A DNA stretch of 7,326 nt, taken from the NCBI GenBank assembly GCA_013695405.1, contig JACDAO010000202.1, positions 1-7,326 on the forward strand, read 5' to 3'. The notes beneath the pieces were generated by a model. The model saw only the letters and a list, made by a program, of their open reading frames with translations, was not told the DNA's origin and searched no databases. This document shows positions 1 through 5,452 of this stretch, piece after piece. The DNA comes from Acidobacteriota bacterium (GTDB lineage: Bacteria; Acidobacteriota; Vicinamibacteria; Vicinamibacterales; Vicinamibacteraceae). Each line of letters opens with the position of its first letter. Position 1 is the first letter of the stretch. The translations under genes and the position numbers were made by a program.

Positions 1-906
1 ATCACCTATAGCTATCGCGCCATGCCCGAACAGGTCGCCGACGCGGTGCTGCGCTACGTGCTCGAGTCGGGCATCAGCGCCGTCGAGTTGATGGGCGGCC
101 CGATCGAGGCCTACGCCGGGGCGCCGGCTATGACGCGTCCGCCTGGCGGCCCGGGTGGACCGGGTGGACCGGGCGGACCTGGCGGTCCCGGTGGCCCTGG
201 CGGTCCCGGTGGGCCAGGTGGCCCTGGCGGCAGGCGTCCGCCCACACCTGAGGAAGTGGCGGCGCGCGAGAAGTACGCCGCCGAGCTCAAGGCGTGGCGG
301 CTCTCGCAGTCGATGGACAAGTTCAAGGCGCTGCGCAAGATGTACGACGACGCGGGCGTCACCATCTATGCGACCAAGATGCTTGGCACGTCGATGTCGG
401 ACGAGGAGTTCGAGTACGTGTTCGACGTCGCGGAGGCGCTGGGCGCCACCCACACGACGCTCGAGTTGACGACCGACAGCGCGGCCCTCAAGCGCATCGG
501 CGATTACGCGCTCAAGCGGAAGATCTACGCCGCGTACCACACGCACCTGCAGGGCACGCTCACGGCCTTCGACGAGGCGTTTGCGGTCTCCAAGGGCAAC
601 ATGGCCAATGTCGACTTCGGCCACTACGTCGCGGCCGGCAGCGGCGACCCGGTGATCTTCCTCGAGAAGTTCCACGGTCGCATCAGCAGTTTCCACATCA
701 AGGACCGCAAGTCCAAGGACAACGGCGGCGCCAACGTCGCGTGGGGCCAGGGCGACACGCCGATCGCGCGGATTCTGCAAAGCGTGCAGAAGCACGGCTA
801 CAAGGTGCCGGCCACCATCGAGATGGAGTACGACGTGCCGGAGGGATCGACGCCAGTGGCCGAGGTCCGCAAGTGCGTCGAGTTCTGCCGGGGCGTGCTC
901 ACCTAA
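1..906 (+). CDS. Sugar phosphate isomerase/epimerase, TIM-barrel (AP-endonuclease-2-like), 5'-partial
   Basis: The frame is open at base 1, and the residues before the first Met (ITYSYRA) look like coding sequence. The true start is therefore upstream and the Met at base 22 is probably internal. Numbered from that Met, the protein shows strands and residues typical of the xylose isomerase-like TIM barrel (PF01261): AVELMG near 21-25, LELT near 147-150, HTH at 173-175, NVDFGH near 196-201, FHIKD near 224-228, and IEMEYD near 266-271. Members isomerise or epimerise sugars or sugar phosphates using metal-binding Glu/Asp/His residues. The exact substrate cannot be read from sequence. Relatives in Acidobacteria and Planctomycetes often carry a Tat signal, but that part lies outside the window. 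Residues 42-70 are a (Gly-Gly-Pro)n insert in a loop. The domain around the insert is intact and ends in a normal stop (TAA, 904-906). Confidence 0.88.
   Translation: MTYSYRAMPEQVADAVLRYVLESGISAVELMGGPIEAYAGAPAMTRPPGGPGGPGGPGGPGGPGGPGGPGGPGGPGGRRPPTPEEVAAREKYAAELKAWRLSQSMDKFKALRKMYDDAGVTIYATKMLGTSMSDEEFEYVFDVAEALGATHTTLELTTDSAALKRIGDYALKRKIYAAYHTHLQGTLTAFDEAFAVSKGNMANVDFGHYVAAGSGDPVIFLEKFHGRISSFHIKDRKSKDNGGANVAWGQGDTPIARILQSVQKHGYKVPATIEMEYDVPEGSTPVAEVRKCVEFCRGVLT
145..231 (+). repeat. In-frame 9-bp tandem repeat encoding (Gly-Gly-Pro)n
   Basis: About nine and a half copies of GGN-GGN-CCN encode Gly-Gly-Pro triplets inside the isomerase. Third bases vary between copies (ccg, cct, cca, ccc; ggt, ggc, gga), so selection on the protein seems to maintain the repeat as well as slippage. 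The unit of 9 bp keeps the frame whatever the copy number. Because glycine falls at every third position, the tract could adopt an extended polyproline-II or polyglycine-II conformation. It lies just after the segment containing AGAP and before a charged helix (PEEVAAREKYAAELKAW), which suggests a surface loop. Confidence 0.92.
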
Positions 907-927
907 GCCCTGAGTGAGTCGAAGGGC
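907..927. repeat. REP-like palindromic element (CCTGAG...GTCGAAGG type)
   Basis: The sequence folds as GCCCTGAG - TGAGT - CGAAGGGC. It has five Watson-Crick pairs, then two tandem G-A mismatches, then a closing G-C pair around a 5-nt loop. It begins on the base after the isomerase stop codon and ends 8 nt before the ATG at 936. From general knowledge, sequences of the form CCTGAGnnnGTCGAAGG recur as dispersed intergenic palindromes in many unrelated high-GC genomes. A single copy in this window cannot prove repetition. It has no T-tract and so is not a classical terminator. Its 3' arm contains the only purine-rich stretch (GAAGGG) that could act as a ribosome binding site for the next gene. 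Confidence 0.6.
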
Positions 928-935
928 TAAGCGCC

Positions 936-1394
936 ATGTCGGAACGCAAGTATCGGCAACACGGGTACCAGGACGACGACCGCGATCGGTCACGCCAGCC
1001 GGATCGCGATCGTCGTCCACCGCCGGAGCCAGGCGCGCCGGCTGCCACCCGTCGGCTCTCCTCGGAAGGCGCGCGCAACCCGAACCTCATGGGCTCCCAC
1101 GAGGTGGTCAAGTGCGCGCGGTGCGGGGCGCCCGTCGACCCGGGCATCCTGTTGCTCAGCACGTGCGCTCGCTGCAGCCAGGCGCTGCACTCGTGCGTCC
1201 AGTGCGCCAACTTCGACACGAGCGCGACCTTCGAGTGTACGCAGCGCATCCCGGCGCGGATCTCACCGAAGGACGCGGCCAACGACTGCACGCTGTTTGC
1301 CGTCCGCGCCTCGTGGGAGCGCGAGACGTCCTCGAAGGTGGCGCCGTCCGGCGTGTCGAGCGCGCAGAAGGCGTTCGACGATCTGTTCAAGTAG
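936..1394 (+). CDS. Small Cys-rich zinc-ribbon-like protein, unknown function
   Basis: A 152-residue protein with two parts. Residues 1-50 are a disordered, Arg/Asp/Pro-rich leader. Residues 58-120 carry eight cysteines: CARC (60,63), CARC (77,80), CVQC (87,90), then C101 and C118. The spacing of three CxxC knuckles plus two single Cys is enough for two Cys4 zinc sites, as in double zinc-ribbon folds. There is no signal peptide or membrane segment, so it is probably cytoplasmic. The pattern ANFDTSATFECTQ...NDC resembles small uncharacterised proteins I associate with Acidobacteria, but I cannot name a family. The ATG at 936 is the first start in frame, and no strong ribosome binding site is visible. 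It follows the isomerase on the same strand after 29 nt, so co-transcription is possible. Function is not assigned. Confidence 0.8.
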   Translation: MSERKYRQHGYQDDDRDRSRQPDRDRRPPPEPGAPAATRRLSSEGARNPNLMGSHEVVKCARCGAPVDPGILLLSTCARCSQALHSCVQCANFDTSATFECTQRIPARISPKDAANDCTLFAVRASWERETSSKVAPSGVSSAQKAFDDLFK

Positions 1395-1501
1395 GAAACG
1401 GGTCGGCACGCTCCATCTGTTCAGGACTCTGTGGCATCAGGGCGCCTCGCGCCAGCGCCAATCAGCAGCGCGGACGTGGCACCGTAGTCACCTGTCCGAC
1501 G

Positions 1502-1730
1502 GTACCACCCACATCCGGCATCCCGAGCGACACCAGCCTGCCCGAGTTCGGCAAGACGCTGCGCAAGGAGTACACGCCCGCGGAGCTGATTGGGCTCGTG
1601 CGCGAACGGCCGATGGAGCTGAACGGCACGCTGCGCAACGGCGAGTACGGCCTTCCTCAAGACCGTCGTCACGACGATGGGCACCGGCACCGGCGAGAAG
1701 GACTGGTTCACGCCAGAGCAGCAGGCAATG
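1502..1730 (+). pseudogene. Frameshifted gene remnant, unidentified
   Basis: One frame (codons from 1502) reads as convincing protein, including LPEFGKTLRKEYTPAELIGL and RERPMELNGTLRNGEYG. It becomes low-quality after about 1650. The +1-shifted frame then continues with FLKTVVTTMG and TGEKDWFTPEQQAM up to about 1730. Removing one C from the ggcc at about 1650-1653 joins the two as GEYG-FLKTVV. No ATG or GTG start lies close upstream in frame, so the 5' end is missing. The 3' end stops where the convergent oxidoreductase gene ends (1731), which suggests a deletion endpoint. I do not recognise the family. Apart from this remnant, I see nothing else in the 336 bp between the flanking genes. Confidence 0.5.
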
Positions 1731-2924
1731 TCACTTCGCTGCGGTGCCGTCCCAGGTCACGCGGCGCTGTTCGCGCAACGCGATGTTCGCGAGATGCGAC
1801 GTCCGCGCCGCGATGTGGCCGGTGCGGATGTCGGAGGCGGGAAACTTGCGGCTGCGCATGCAGTCCACCCAGTTCTGCAGGTGCGCGATCGTGCCGTCGG
1901 CGCCCGATCGCACGTAGATCTCGGGCTCCGGCGCGTGCGTGCCCGCCACGTTCGGCGCGTCCCTGCGGTACACGGCCAGCCGCTGCCTGTCGATCTTCAT
2001 CGTCGCCTCGCTGCCTCTGAACTCGAGCCCGCCATCGTCCGTGCGGTTGTTGAACGAGCCGACGTAAGCCGTCGAGAAGTCTTTCGGGAACTCCAGAGAT
2101 GCGTTGGAAGTGTCTGGCGCGTCCCACGACTTGCGGATGTGATTGGCGCCAGTCGCGATGACGGCACGCGGCGCGTCTACATCCATGTACCAGTGGACGA
2201 CGTCGATCCAGTGCGTCAGGAGGTCGGTGAAACCGCCGCCCCCGTAGTCCCAGAAGTGCCGCCAGTAGAGCAAGCGCTCGGCGTCGAACGGGCGGTCGGG
2301 CGCGGGGCCGAGCCAGGCCTTCCAGTCGAGGTGCGCCGTGTCCACCTTCGCATTGGCCGCCGAGCCGGGCTGCTGGTACCAGTAGGTGTGCACGAACGTC
2401 GTTTGACCAAGGCGGCCCGAGTCGATGAGTTCCTTCCCGAGCTTGAAGTGGTCCCAACTGCGCTGCTGCGTGCCGGTCTGCACGACCTGCTTGGAGGCCT
2501 GGACAGCCTGCACCATCGCCTCGCCCTCCTCGATGGTGCGTGAAATCGGCTTCTCGACGTAGACGTCCTTGCCTGCCTTCACCGCGTCGATGGTCATCGT
2601 GCGATGCCAGTGGTCGGGCGAGCCGATGAGAACGGCGTCGATCGACGGGTCGTCGAGGATGCGCCGGTAGTCCGTGACGCGCGTGGCGGCCGGTGCGTGC
2701 TCGGTCGCCCGCCCCAGGCTGGGCTCGTAGACGTCGCAGAGGGTCGTCAACTCGACGCCGCGCATCTCCTTCAGCCGGCCCATGAGTCCGCGCGCGCGGC
2801 CGCCAGTGCCGATGCAGCCGATGCGGATGCGGTCGTTGGCGCCCTGCGTGGACGCGGCGGCGAGGCGCGTGCCGAGGGCGAGCCCAGACGCGGCCGTCAG
2901 GAACGTACGACGGGTCGGTTGCAT
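1731..2924 (-). CDS. Tat-exported Gfo/Idh/MocA family oxidoreductase
   Basis: A 397-residue NAD(P)-dependent sugar or polyol dehydrogenase-like protein. The N-terminus QPTRRTFLTAASGLALG is a twin-arginine signal, so the folded enzyme is probably exported to the periplasm. IRIGCIGTGGRARG (34-46) is the Rossmann dinucleotide loop. EKPIS (124-128) carries the family's Lys-Pro. DYGGGGFTDLLTHWIDVVHW (about 226-245) is the substrate-side motif with the conserved Asp and His residues, and the C-terminal HIAARTSHLANIALR is typical. Length matches exported family members. The ATG at 2924 has AGGAGG 4 nt upstream; the TTG one codon earlier would sit 1 nt from that site, so ATG is preferred. With the isomerase nearby it fits carbohydrate catabolism, but the substrate is unknown. 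Confidence 0.93.
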   Translation of the reverse strand: MQPTRRTFLTAASGLALGTRLAAASTQGANDRIRIGCIGTGGRARGLMGRLKEMRGVELTTLCDVYEPSLGRATEHAPAATRVTDYRRILDDPSIDAVLIGSPDHWHRTMTIDAVKAGKDVYVEKPISRTIEEGEAMVQAVQASKQVVQTGTQQRSWDHFKLGKELIDSGRLGQTTFVHTYWYQQPGSAANAKVDTAHLDWKAWLGPAPDRPFDAERLLYWRHFWDYGGGGFTDLLTHWIDVVHWYMDVDAPRAVIATGANHIRKSWDAPDTSNASLEFPKDFSTAYVGSFNNRTDDGGLEFRGSEATMKIDRQRLAVYRRDAPNVAGTHAPEPEIYVRSGADGTIAHLQNWVDCMRSRKFPASDIRTGHIAARTSHLANIALREQRRVTWDGTAAK

Positions 2925-2928
2925 CAAG

Positions 2929-2951
2929 CCTCCTGTAGAGAGGCGATTCTA
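2929..2951 (-). promoter_or_regulatory. -10 element TAGAAT and Shine-Dalgarno AGGAGG for the oxidoreductase
   Basis: On the minus strand, TAGAAT (2951-2946) is one base from the -10 consensus. AGGAGG (2934-2929) lies 4 nt before the ATG at 2924. A start about 7 nt after the hexamer would leave a short leader that contains the ribosome binding site. No convincing -35 element is visible. Confidence 0.55.
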
Positions 2952-2973
2952 GGTCGCCGCCGGACCGGCTGCA

Positions 2974-2991
2974 GGGAGAAATGCGTCTCCC
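2974..2991. other. Perfect 6-bp hairpin GGGAGA-AATGCG-TCTCCC
   Basis: A perfect 6-bp stem with a 6-nt loop lies between the oxidoreductase promoter and the nucleotidyltransferase remnant. Next to it, at about 2957-2969, is a second short palindrome (GCCGG-A-CCGGC). There is no T-tract, so a rho-independent terminator is unlikely. It may instead be part of a palindromic repeat element or a scar left by the deletion that truncated the neighbouring gene. Confidence 0.4.
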
Positions 2992-3167
2992 GAGTCTTTG
3001 GAGGTTCGCGCATGAGTTGACCCCACCAGTCCACCATCGCCCTGGCCTTGAAGTCGCTCCAGCCAGCGTCGCCTCGGGCCTCGGAGCCGAACAATACCGC
3101 CAGTCGCACGACCGTCTCGGCAGCGAGCGCTTCCGCCAGCGTGTCGTGTGGGGGCGGGCACGGCTGG

Positions 3168-3173
3168 ATTATA
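3168..3173 (-). promoter_or_regulatory. Consensus -10 TATAAT, leaderless geometry
   Basis: A perfect TATAAT on the minus strand ends exactly 6 nt before GTG (3161-3159). That start most plausibly opened the decayed nucleotidyltransferase gene. Transcription would begin at or next to the start codon, giving a leaderless mRNA. No clear -35 hexamer is seen 17 nt upstream. Confidence 0.5.
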
Positions 3174-3227
3174 GCCGCGTGCACCGCAGGTCGGCCCTCG
3201 AGGCCGCAGGCGTTCGCGGCCGCGCCA

Positions 3228-3241
3228 GGCGTCCAAACGCC
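3228..3241 (-). terminator. Possible hairpin downstream of the hydrolase
   Basis: GGCGT-CCAA-ACGCC forms a perfect 5-bp stem with a 4-nt loop, 4 nt beyond the hydrolase stop codon on the minus strand. It lacks a U-tract, so if it ends transcription it does so weakly or with other factors. The rest of 3185-3245 is GC-rich with no other recognisable signal. Confidence 0.3.
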
Positions 3242-3245
3242 GGGG

Positions 3246-4055
3246 TCAGGGCACGCGTGCCAGCAGGCGCATCGTCTCCGCGACGACGATGGGGCCAGCG
3301 GTGAGCGCGGCGTCGTTGTGGTCGGCGCCCTCGATGACGACGAAGGCCTTCGGCGATCGCGCGGCGTCGTGCATGCGCCGGCTCTGCTCGAGCGGAACGA
3401 TGCGGTCGGAGTCGCCGGCGATCACCAGGAGCGGCGCGCGCACCTGCGCGATCCTGTCGATCGCGGCGTGGCGGTCGCGCAGGAGCAGGCGCACCGGCAG
3501 GATCGCGTAGTGGTAGCTGCCGACGTCGGCCATCGACGTGAAGGGCGACCGCAGGACGAGCGCCGCGGGCGAATGCTCGGCGGCAAGTTCCACCGCGACG
3601 GCCGCGCCGAGCGACTCCCCGAAGTACACCAGACGGGCGGCGTCCACGTCGGGACGCGACAGCAGGTAGCGGCGTGCCGCGCGCGCGTCGAGGGCGAGGC
3701 CGCGTTCGCTTGGCGAGCCGTCGCTGTCGCCGAATCCGCGGTAGTCGAACAGCAGTACGGCCACGCCGTGAGGACGGAAGGCGCGTGCGAGCTCCGCGCG
3801 GTAGGCGCGGTTGCCTGCGTTGCCGTTGCACACCAGCATCGTCGCGCGCGCGGGCGACTGCGTGGCCGGGACGAACCATCCATGCAGTTGGACCTCGTCC
3901 TGCGTCGTGAACGTCACCTGCTCGACGTCGGCGAGGCCGACGGCCGTTGGCGGTGGCACGGTCGGGTGCGGGAAGTACATCAGCCGGCGCTGTCCCAACC
4001 AAATCAGCGCCAGCAGCGCCAGGACGCACGACGCCGCGACCAGGAGCATGCGCAT
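3246..4055 (-). CDS. Membrane-anchored alpha/beta hydrolase (ABHD13/BEM46-like)
   Basis: A 269-residue protein with a hydrophobic N-terminal anchor (MLLVAASCVLALLALIWL, residues 3-20) and then an extracytoplasmic alpha/beta hydrolase domain. The usual family marks are present: QRRLMYFPHP after the anchor, the oxyanion-loop NGNAGN at 77-82, DYRGFGDSDG at 104-113, and the nucleophile elbow GESLG with Ser148. The acid is probably Asp217 in GDSDRIVP and the catalytic His246 in GADHND, so the Ser-Asp-His triad is complete. This domain usually has esterase or peptidase-like activity; the substrate is unknown. The length is normal for the family. The first ATG (4055) is chosen because it precedes the anchor. 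A second ATG two codons on (4049) is possible. No Shine-Dalgarno is visible, which fits a near-leaderless start. Confidence 0.9.
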   Translation of the reverse strand: MRMLLVAASCVLALLALIWLGQRRLMYFPHPTVPPPTAVGLADVEQVTFTTQDEVQLHGWFVPATQSPARATMLVCNGNAGNRAYRAELARAFRPHGVAVLLFDYRGFGDSDGSPSERGLALDARAARRYLLSRPDVDAARLVYFGESLGAAVAVELAAEHSPAALVLRSPFTSMADVGSYHYAILPVRLLLRDRHAAIDRIAQVRAPLLVIAGDSDRIVPLEQSRRMHDAARSPKAFVVIEGADHNDAALTAGPIVVAETMRLLARVP

Positions 4056-4065
4056 GGTGTCGCAG

Positions 4066-4071
4066 ACTCTA
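4066..4071 (-). promoter_or_regulatory. Candidate -10 TAGAGT of the hydrolase gene
   Basis: TAGAGT on the minus strand lies 10 nt before the ATG at 4055. It matches the first, second, fourth and last positions of TATAAT. Initiation about 7 nt downstream would leave a leader of only a few bases, in keeping with the missing Shine-Dalgarno. The hexamer is imperfect, so this is tentative. Confidence 0.3.
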
Positions 4072-4120
4072 CACCGCGTCGCGCCGCGACCTACATGTGG
4101 CTGAGGATGAGACTGGCGGC

Positions 4121-4267
4121 ATGCGGAGAGCCCATCGGATCGTATGCGCGGCAGCGGCCGCGCTTCTGGCTGTACCCCAGATCAGTCGAGGGCTGCCACC
4201 TGAGGGTCCCCAGGCCGCAGCCACCCCGGCCCCGGCGGCTATCAGCTGCCGGCCTACGCGATGGTGA
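4121..4267 (+). pseudogene. Signal-peptide-like N-terminal fragment
   Basis: A 48-codon reading frame begins with MRRAHRIVCAAAAALLAVPQ, a typical Sec signal with a positive start and a hydrophobic core. An Ala/Pro-rich linker follows (QAAATPAPAA), and the frame then ends abruptly in ISCRPTRW and a stop. No folded domain follows. The likely reading is the 5' end of an exported-protein gene whose body was lost. The bases GAGACT-ggcggc precede the ATG with the same spacing as other leaderless starts in this window, but the hexamer is weak. It could also be a chance frame, or a genuine very small exported protein. Confidence 0.3.
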
Positions 4268-4466
4268 ACCCCAGCGCCAAGGCGTTCTCGCGCACGCGCG
4301 CATCCCTGGTCACGACCTGGCCATCCGGTACGACGTCGAAACACGAGGCAGTCGACTCGTCGAAAGCGTCAGGTACTCCTGCGGCCATCAGGGCCGGGCG
4401 CTTCAGCAGCAGGCGCGAGCCGGCTGTAAGGGCGGCGCCCTGCTCACCGCGGGCCAGTGCGTTCAG
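4254..4466 (-). pseudogene. C-terminal gene fragment, unidentified
   Basis: The minus-strand frame from about 4466 to the stop at 4254 has strong G/C third-position bias near its end and protein-like sequence: SRLLLKRPALMAAGVPDAFD, then FDVVPDGQVVTRDARVRENA, then LALGFTIA. The VVTRDARVRENALALGF pattern is reminiscent of the last strand and helix of PIN-like toxins (an active-site Asp after a Val/Thr strand). The stretch is too short to assign. No in-frame Met precedes it apart from the one at residue LMAAG, which would give 44 residues. The frame is also open upstream, antisense to the nucleotidyltransferase gene, where it stops looking like protein. I read it as a 3' remnant that was cut when the MntA-HepT module arrived or rearranged. 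Confidence 0.3.
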
Positions 4467-4487
4467 CGGCGGTGCGGGTGACGGTCC

Positions 4488-4493
4488 TATACT
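4488..4493 (+). promoter_or_regulatory. -10 TATACT, leaderless promoter of mntA-hepT
   Basis: TATACT is one base from consensus and is followed by exactly 6 nt (ggcgtc) before the ATG at 4500. Transcription would start at the ATG itself. No Shine-Dalgarno is present, and the -35 region is not recognisable. Confidence 0.6.
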
Positions 4494-4499
4494 GGCGTC

Positions 4500-4901
4500 A
4501 TGACGCGGTCGGCGATCGTGCGCACGTTGCAGGAGTGCTTCGAGGCCGACTGCCACGGCGCCGCGGCGGTCTACCTCTTCGGGAGCGTCGCCCGGGATAC
4601 AGCACGGCCCGACAGCGATGTGGATGTTGGCGTGCTGCTGCATGCCCGCCCCCCGTCGACTCTGGAGGGCCAGCCGTTCGATCTTGCCGACGCGCTCGAG
4701 CGCCGCGTCGGCCGGCCGGTCGACGTCGTGGTCCTGAATACGGCGCCCGCGGACCTGAGGATGCGCGTCCTGCGCGACGGGCATCTCGTCTTCGAAGGTG
4801 ATGCCACCGCGCGCGTCCGATTCGAGGTGGCCACGCGGAACGAGGCCTTCGACCTCGAACCGATTCTCAGGGAGTACCGCCGCCCGCGGGCGTCCGCATG
4901 A
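4500..4901 (+). CDS. mntA: MNT-domain nucleotidyltransferase antitoxin (MntA-like)
   Basis: A 133-residue minimal nucleotidyltransferase. VYLFGSVARDTARPDSDVDV (24-43) contains the GS motif (28-29) and the catalytic pair D40-x-D42. The third carboxylate is probably D75 in RPVDVVVLN, so all active-site residues are present. In the characterised MntA-HepT family this enzyme transfers AMP from ATP to the tyrosine of the HepT toxin and so silences it. Here it overlaps the downstream HepT gene by 4 bp (ATGA), which is the standard antitoxin-first arrangement and implies translational coupling. The ATG at 4500 is supported by the TATACT element 6 nt upstream. A second, broken copy of the same domain lies about 1.3 kb away on the other strand. 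Assignment to the family is strong; toxin control in this organism is inferred. Confidence 0.9.
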   Translation: MTRSAIVRTLQECFEADCHGAAAVYLFGSVARDTARPDSDVDVGVLLHARPPSTLEGQPFDLADALERRVGRPVDVVVLNTAPADLRMRVLRDGHLVFEGDATARVRFEVATRNEAFDLEPILREYRRPRASA

Positions 4902-5308
4902 CCGACCCCGAGCTCCTCGCCAAGCGACTGGCGCTGATCGAGACGTGCGTGAGTCAGCTCCGGATACTCGCACGACCGGACGCCATCGCCCATGACATCC
5001 GAGAGCAGCGATTCGTGGAGCACACGCTGCAGATTGCCATCCAGGCCGCCCTCGACGTGGCCTCCCACGTCGTCTCGGACCATCGGCTCGGCGAGCCACG
5101 AACAAACCGGGAGTTGTTCGACTTGCTCGCCCGCGACGCGTGGATCCCCGAGACGTTGGCCGAGTCGCTCCGTAAGATGGTGGGGTTTCGCAACGTGCTT
5201 GTGCACGGCTACGACGACGTGGATCTCGCGGTGGTGCAGGACGTGATAGCCAACCGGCTGGGCGACCTGGTGGCGTTCGTCGCGACGGTGCGAGCACGCG
5301 TGACGTAG
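4898..5308 (+). CDS. hepT: HepT-like HEPN RNase toxin
   Basis: A 136-residue all-helical protein ending in the HEPN signature RNVLVHGY (R98-x4-H103-x-Y105), the R-x4-6-H-x-Y motif. Arg and His form the ribonuclease site and the Tyr is the residue AMPylated by MntA in characterised pairs. Upstream, VEHTLQIAIQAALDVASHVV (40-59) is the conserved dimer helix of HepT (DUF86). The length is typical. The start overlaps the antitoxin stop by 4 bp with no strong ribosome binding site of its own, so it depends on coupling to mntA. Toxin motifs are intact, so the module is probably functional. Confidence 0.9.
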   Translation: MTDPELLAKRLALIETCVSQLRILARPDAIAHDIREQRFVEHTLQIAIQAALDVASHVVSDHRLGEPRTNRELFDLLARDAWIPETLAESLRKMVGFRNVLVHGYDDVDLAVVQDVIANRLGDLVAFVATVRARVT

Positions 5309-5319
5309 ACCGCGAGCGC

Positions 5320-5333
5320 GGCCCAGGTGGGCC
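5320..5333 (+). terminator. Possible hairpin after hepT
   Basis: GGCCC-AGGT-GGGCC forms a 5-bp stem with a 4-nt loop, 11 nt after the hepT stop. No U-tract follows, so it is only a weak terminator candidate. A second short hairpin (CCACG/CGTGG) sits at 5390-5406. Otherwise I see nothing between 5309 and the -10 at 5430. Confidence 0.3.
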
Positions 5334-5429
5334 TCGGCAAACCGCCAACCCGCTGACTGCAGACGCGTCCGCCTGTCGCAGCCATTGCGCCACGACTCTA
5401 CCGTGGACTGCTCCTCGCTGTCAGAGGAC

Positions 5430-5435
5430 TAGAAT
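5430..5435 (+). promoter_or_regulatory. -10 TAGAAT ahead of the fossil TA pair
   Basis: TAGAAT has one mismatch to consensus and lies 17 nt before the ATG at 5453. The purine-rich GGAGCCTGAGG between them could be the ribosome binding site. It was probably the promoter of the original antitoxin-toxin operon. It may now drive the lipoprotein gene at 5650. No clear -35 is seen. Confidence 0.4.
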
Positions 5436-5452
5436 GGAGCCTGAGGCCACCC

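Larger units (their letters stand above)
2924..3184 (-). pseudogene. Truncated MNT-type nucleotidyltransferase remnant
   Basis: The minus-strand frame reads DTLAEALAAETVVRLAVLFG then SEARGDAGWSDF. This is a helix, a strand and the GS-x10-SD signature of minimal nucleotidyltransferases (MntA antitoxin fold). The homology stops at about 3050, right after the first catalytic Asp: the expected second Asp is Lys, and the rest of the domain is absent. The remaining frame (AMVDWWGQLMREPP and onward) looks unrelated and runs on until a TGA overlapping the oxidoreductase ATG. The plausible original start is GTG at 3161-3159, 6 nt after TATAAT, but it is one frame off. Deleting one base from the C5 run at 3150-3154 would restore VPAPHDTLAEAL. 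It is therefore both frameshifted and truncated. The partner HepT gene is missing. Confidence 0.6.

Noticed and set aside
914..2020. Plus-strand open frame of 368 codons
   Set aside because: It overlaps the Cys-rich gene and the oxidoreductase in wrong frames with an Arg-rich composition. Only the 1502-1650 part looks real, and it is reported as a remnant.
2604..3020. Plus-strand open frame of 138 codons opposite the oxidoreductase N-terminus
   Set aside because: Antisense shadow of a well-supported gene, Arg/Ala/Gly-rich, with no motif.
4254..5393. Long minus-strand open frame (379 codons) spanning mntA and hepT
   Set aside because: Most of it is antisense to two clear toxin-antitoxin genes and reads as Arg/Ser/Pro-rich shadow sequence. 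Only the last ~70 codons look like protein, and those are reported as a fragment.
5333..5410. tRNA-like stretch on the minus strand (GTGGCGCAATGG and a near-palindromic GCGGACGCGTCTGC)
   Set aside because: The arms do not add up: there is no matching acceptor stem and no TTCGA-type T-loop, so neither a tRNA nor a tRNA attachment site is supported.
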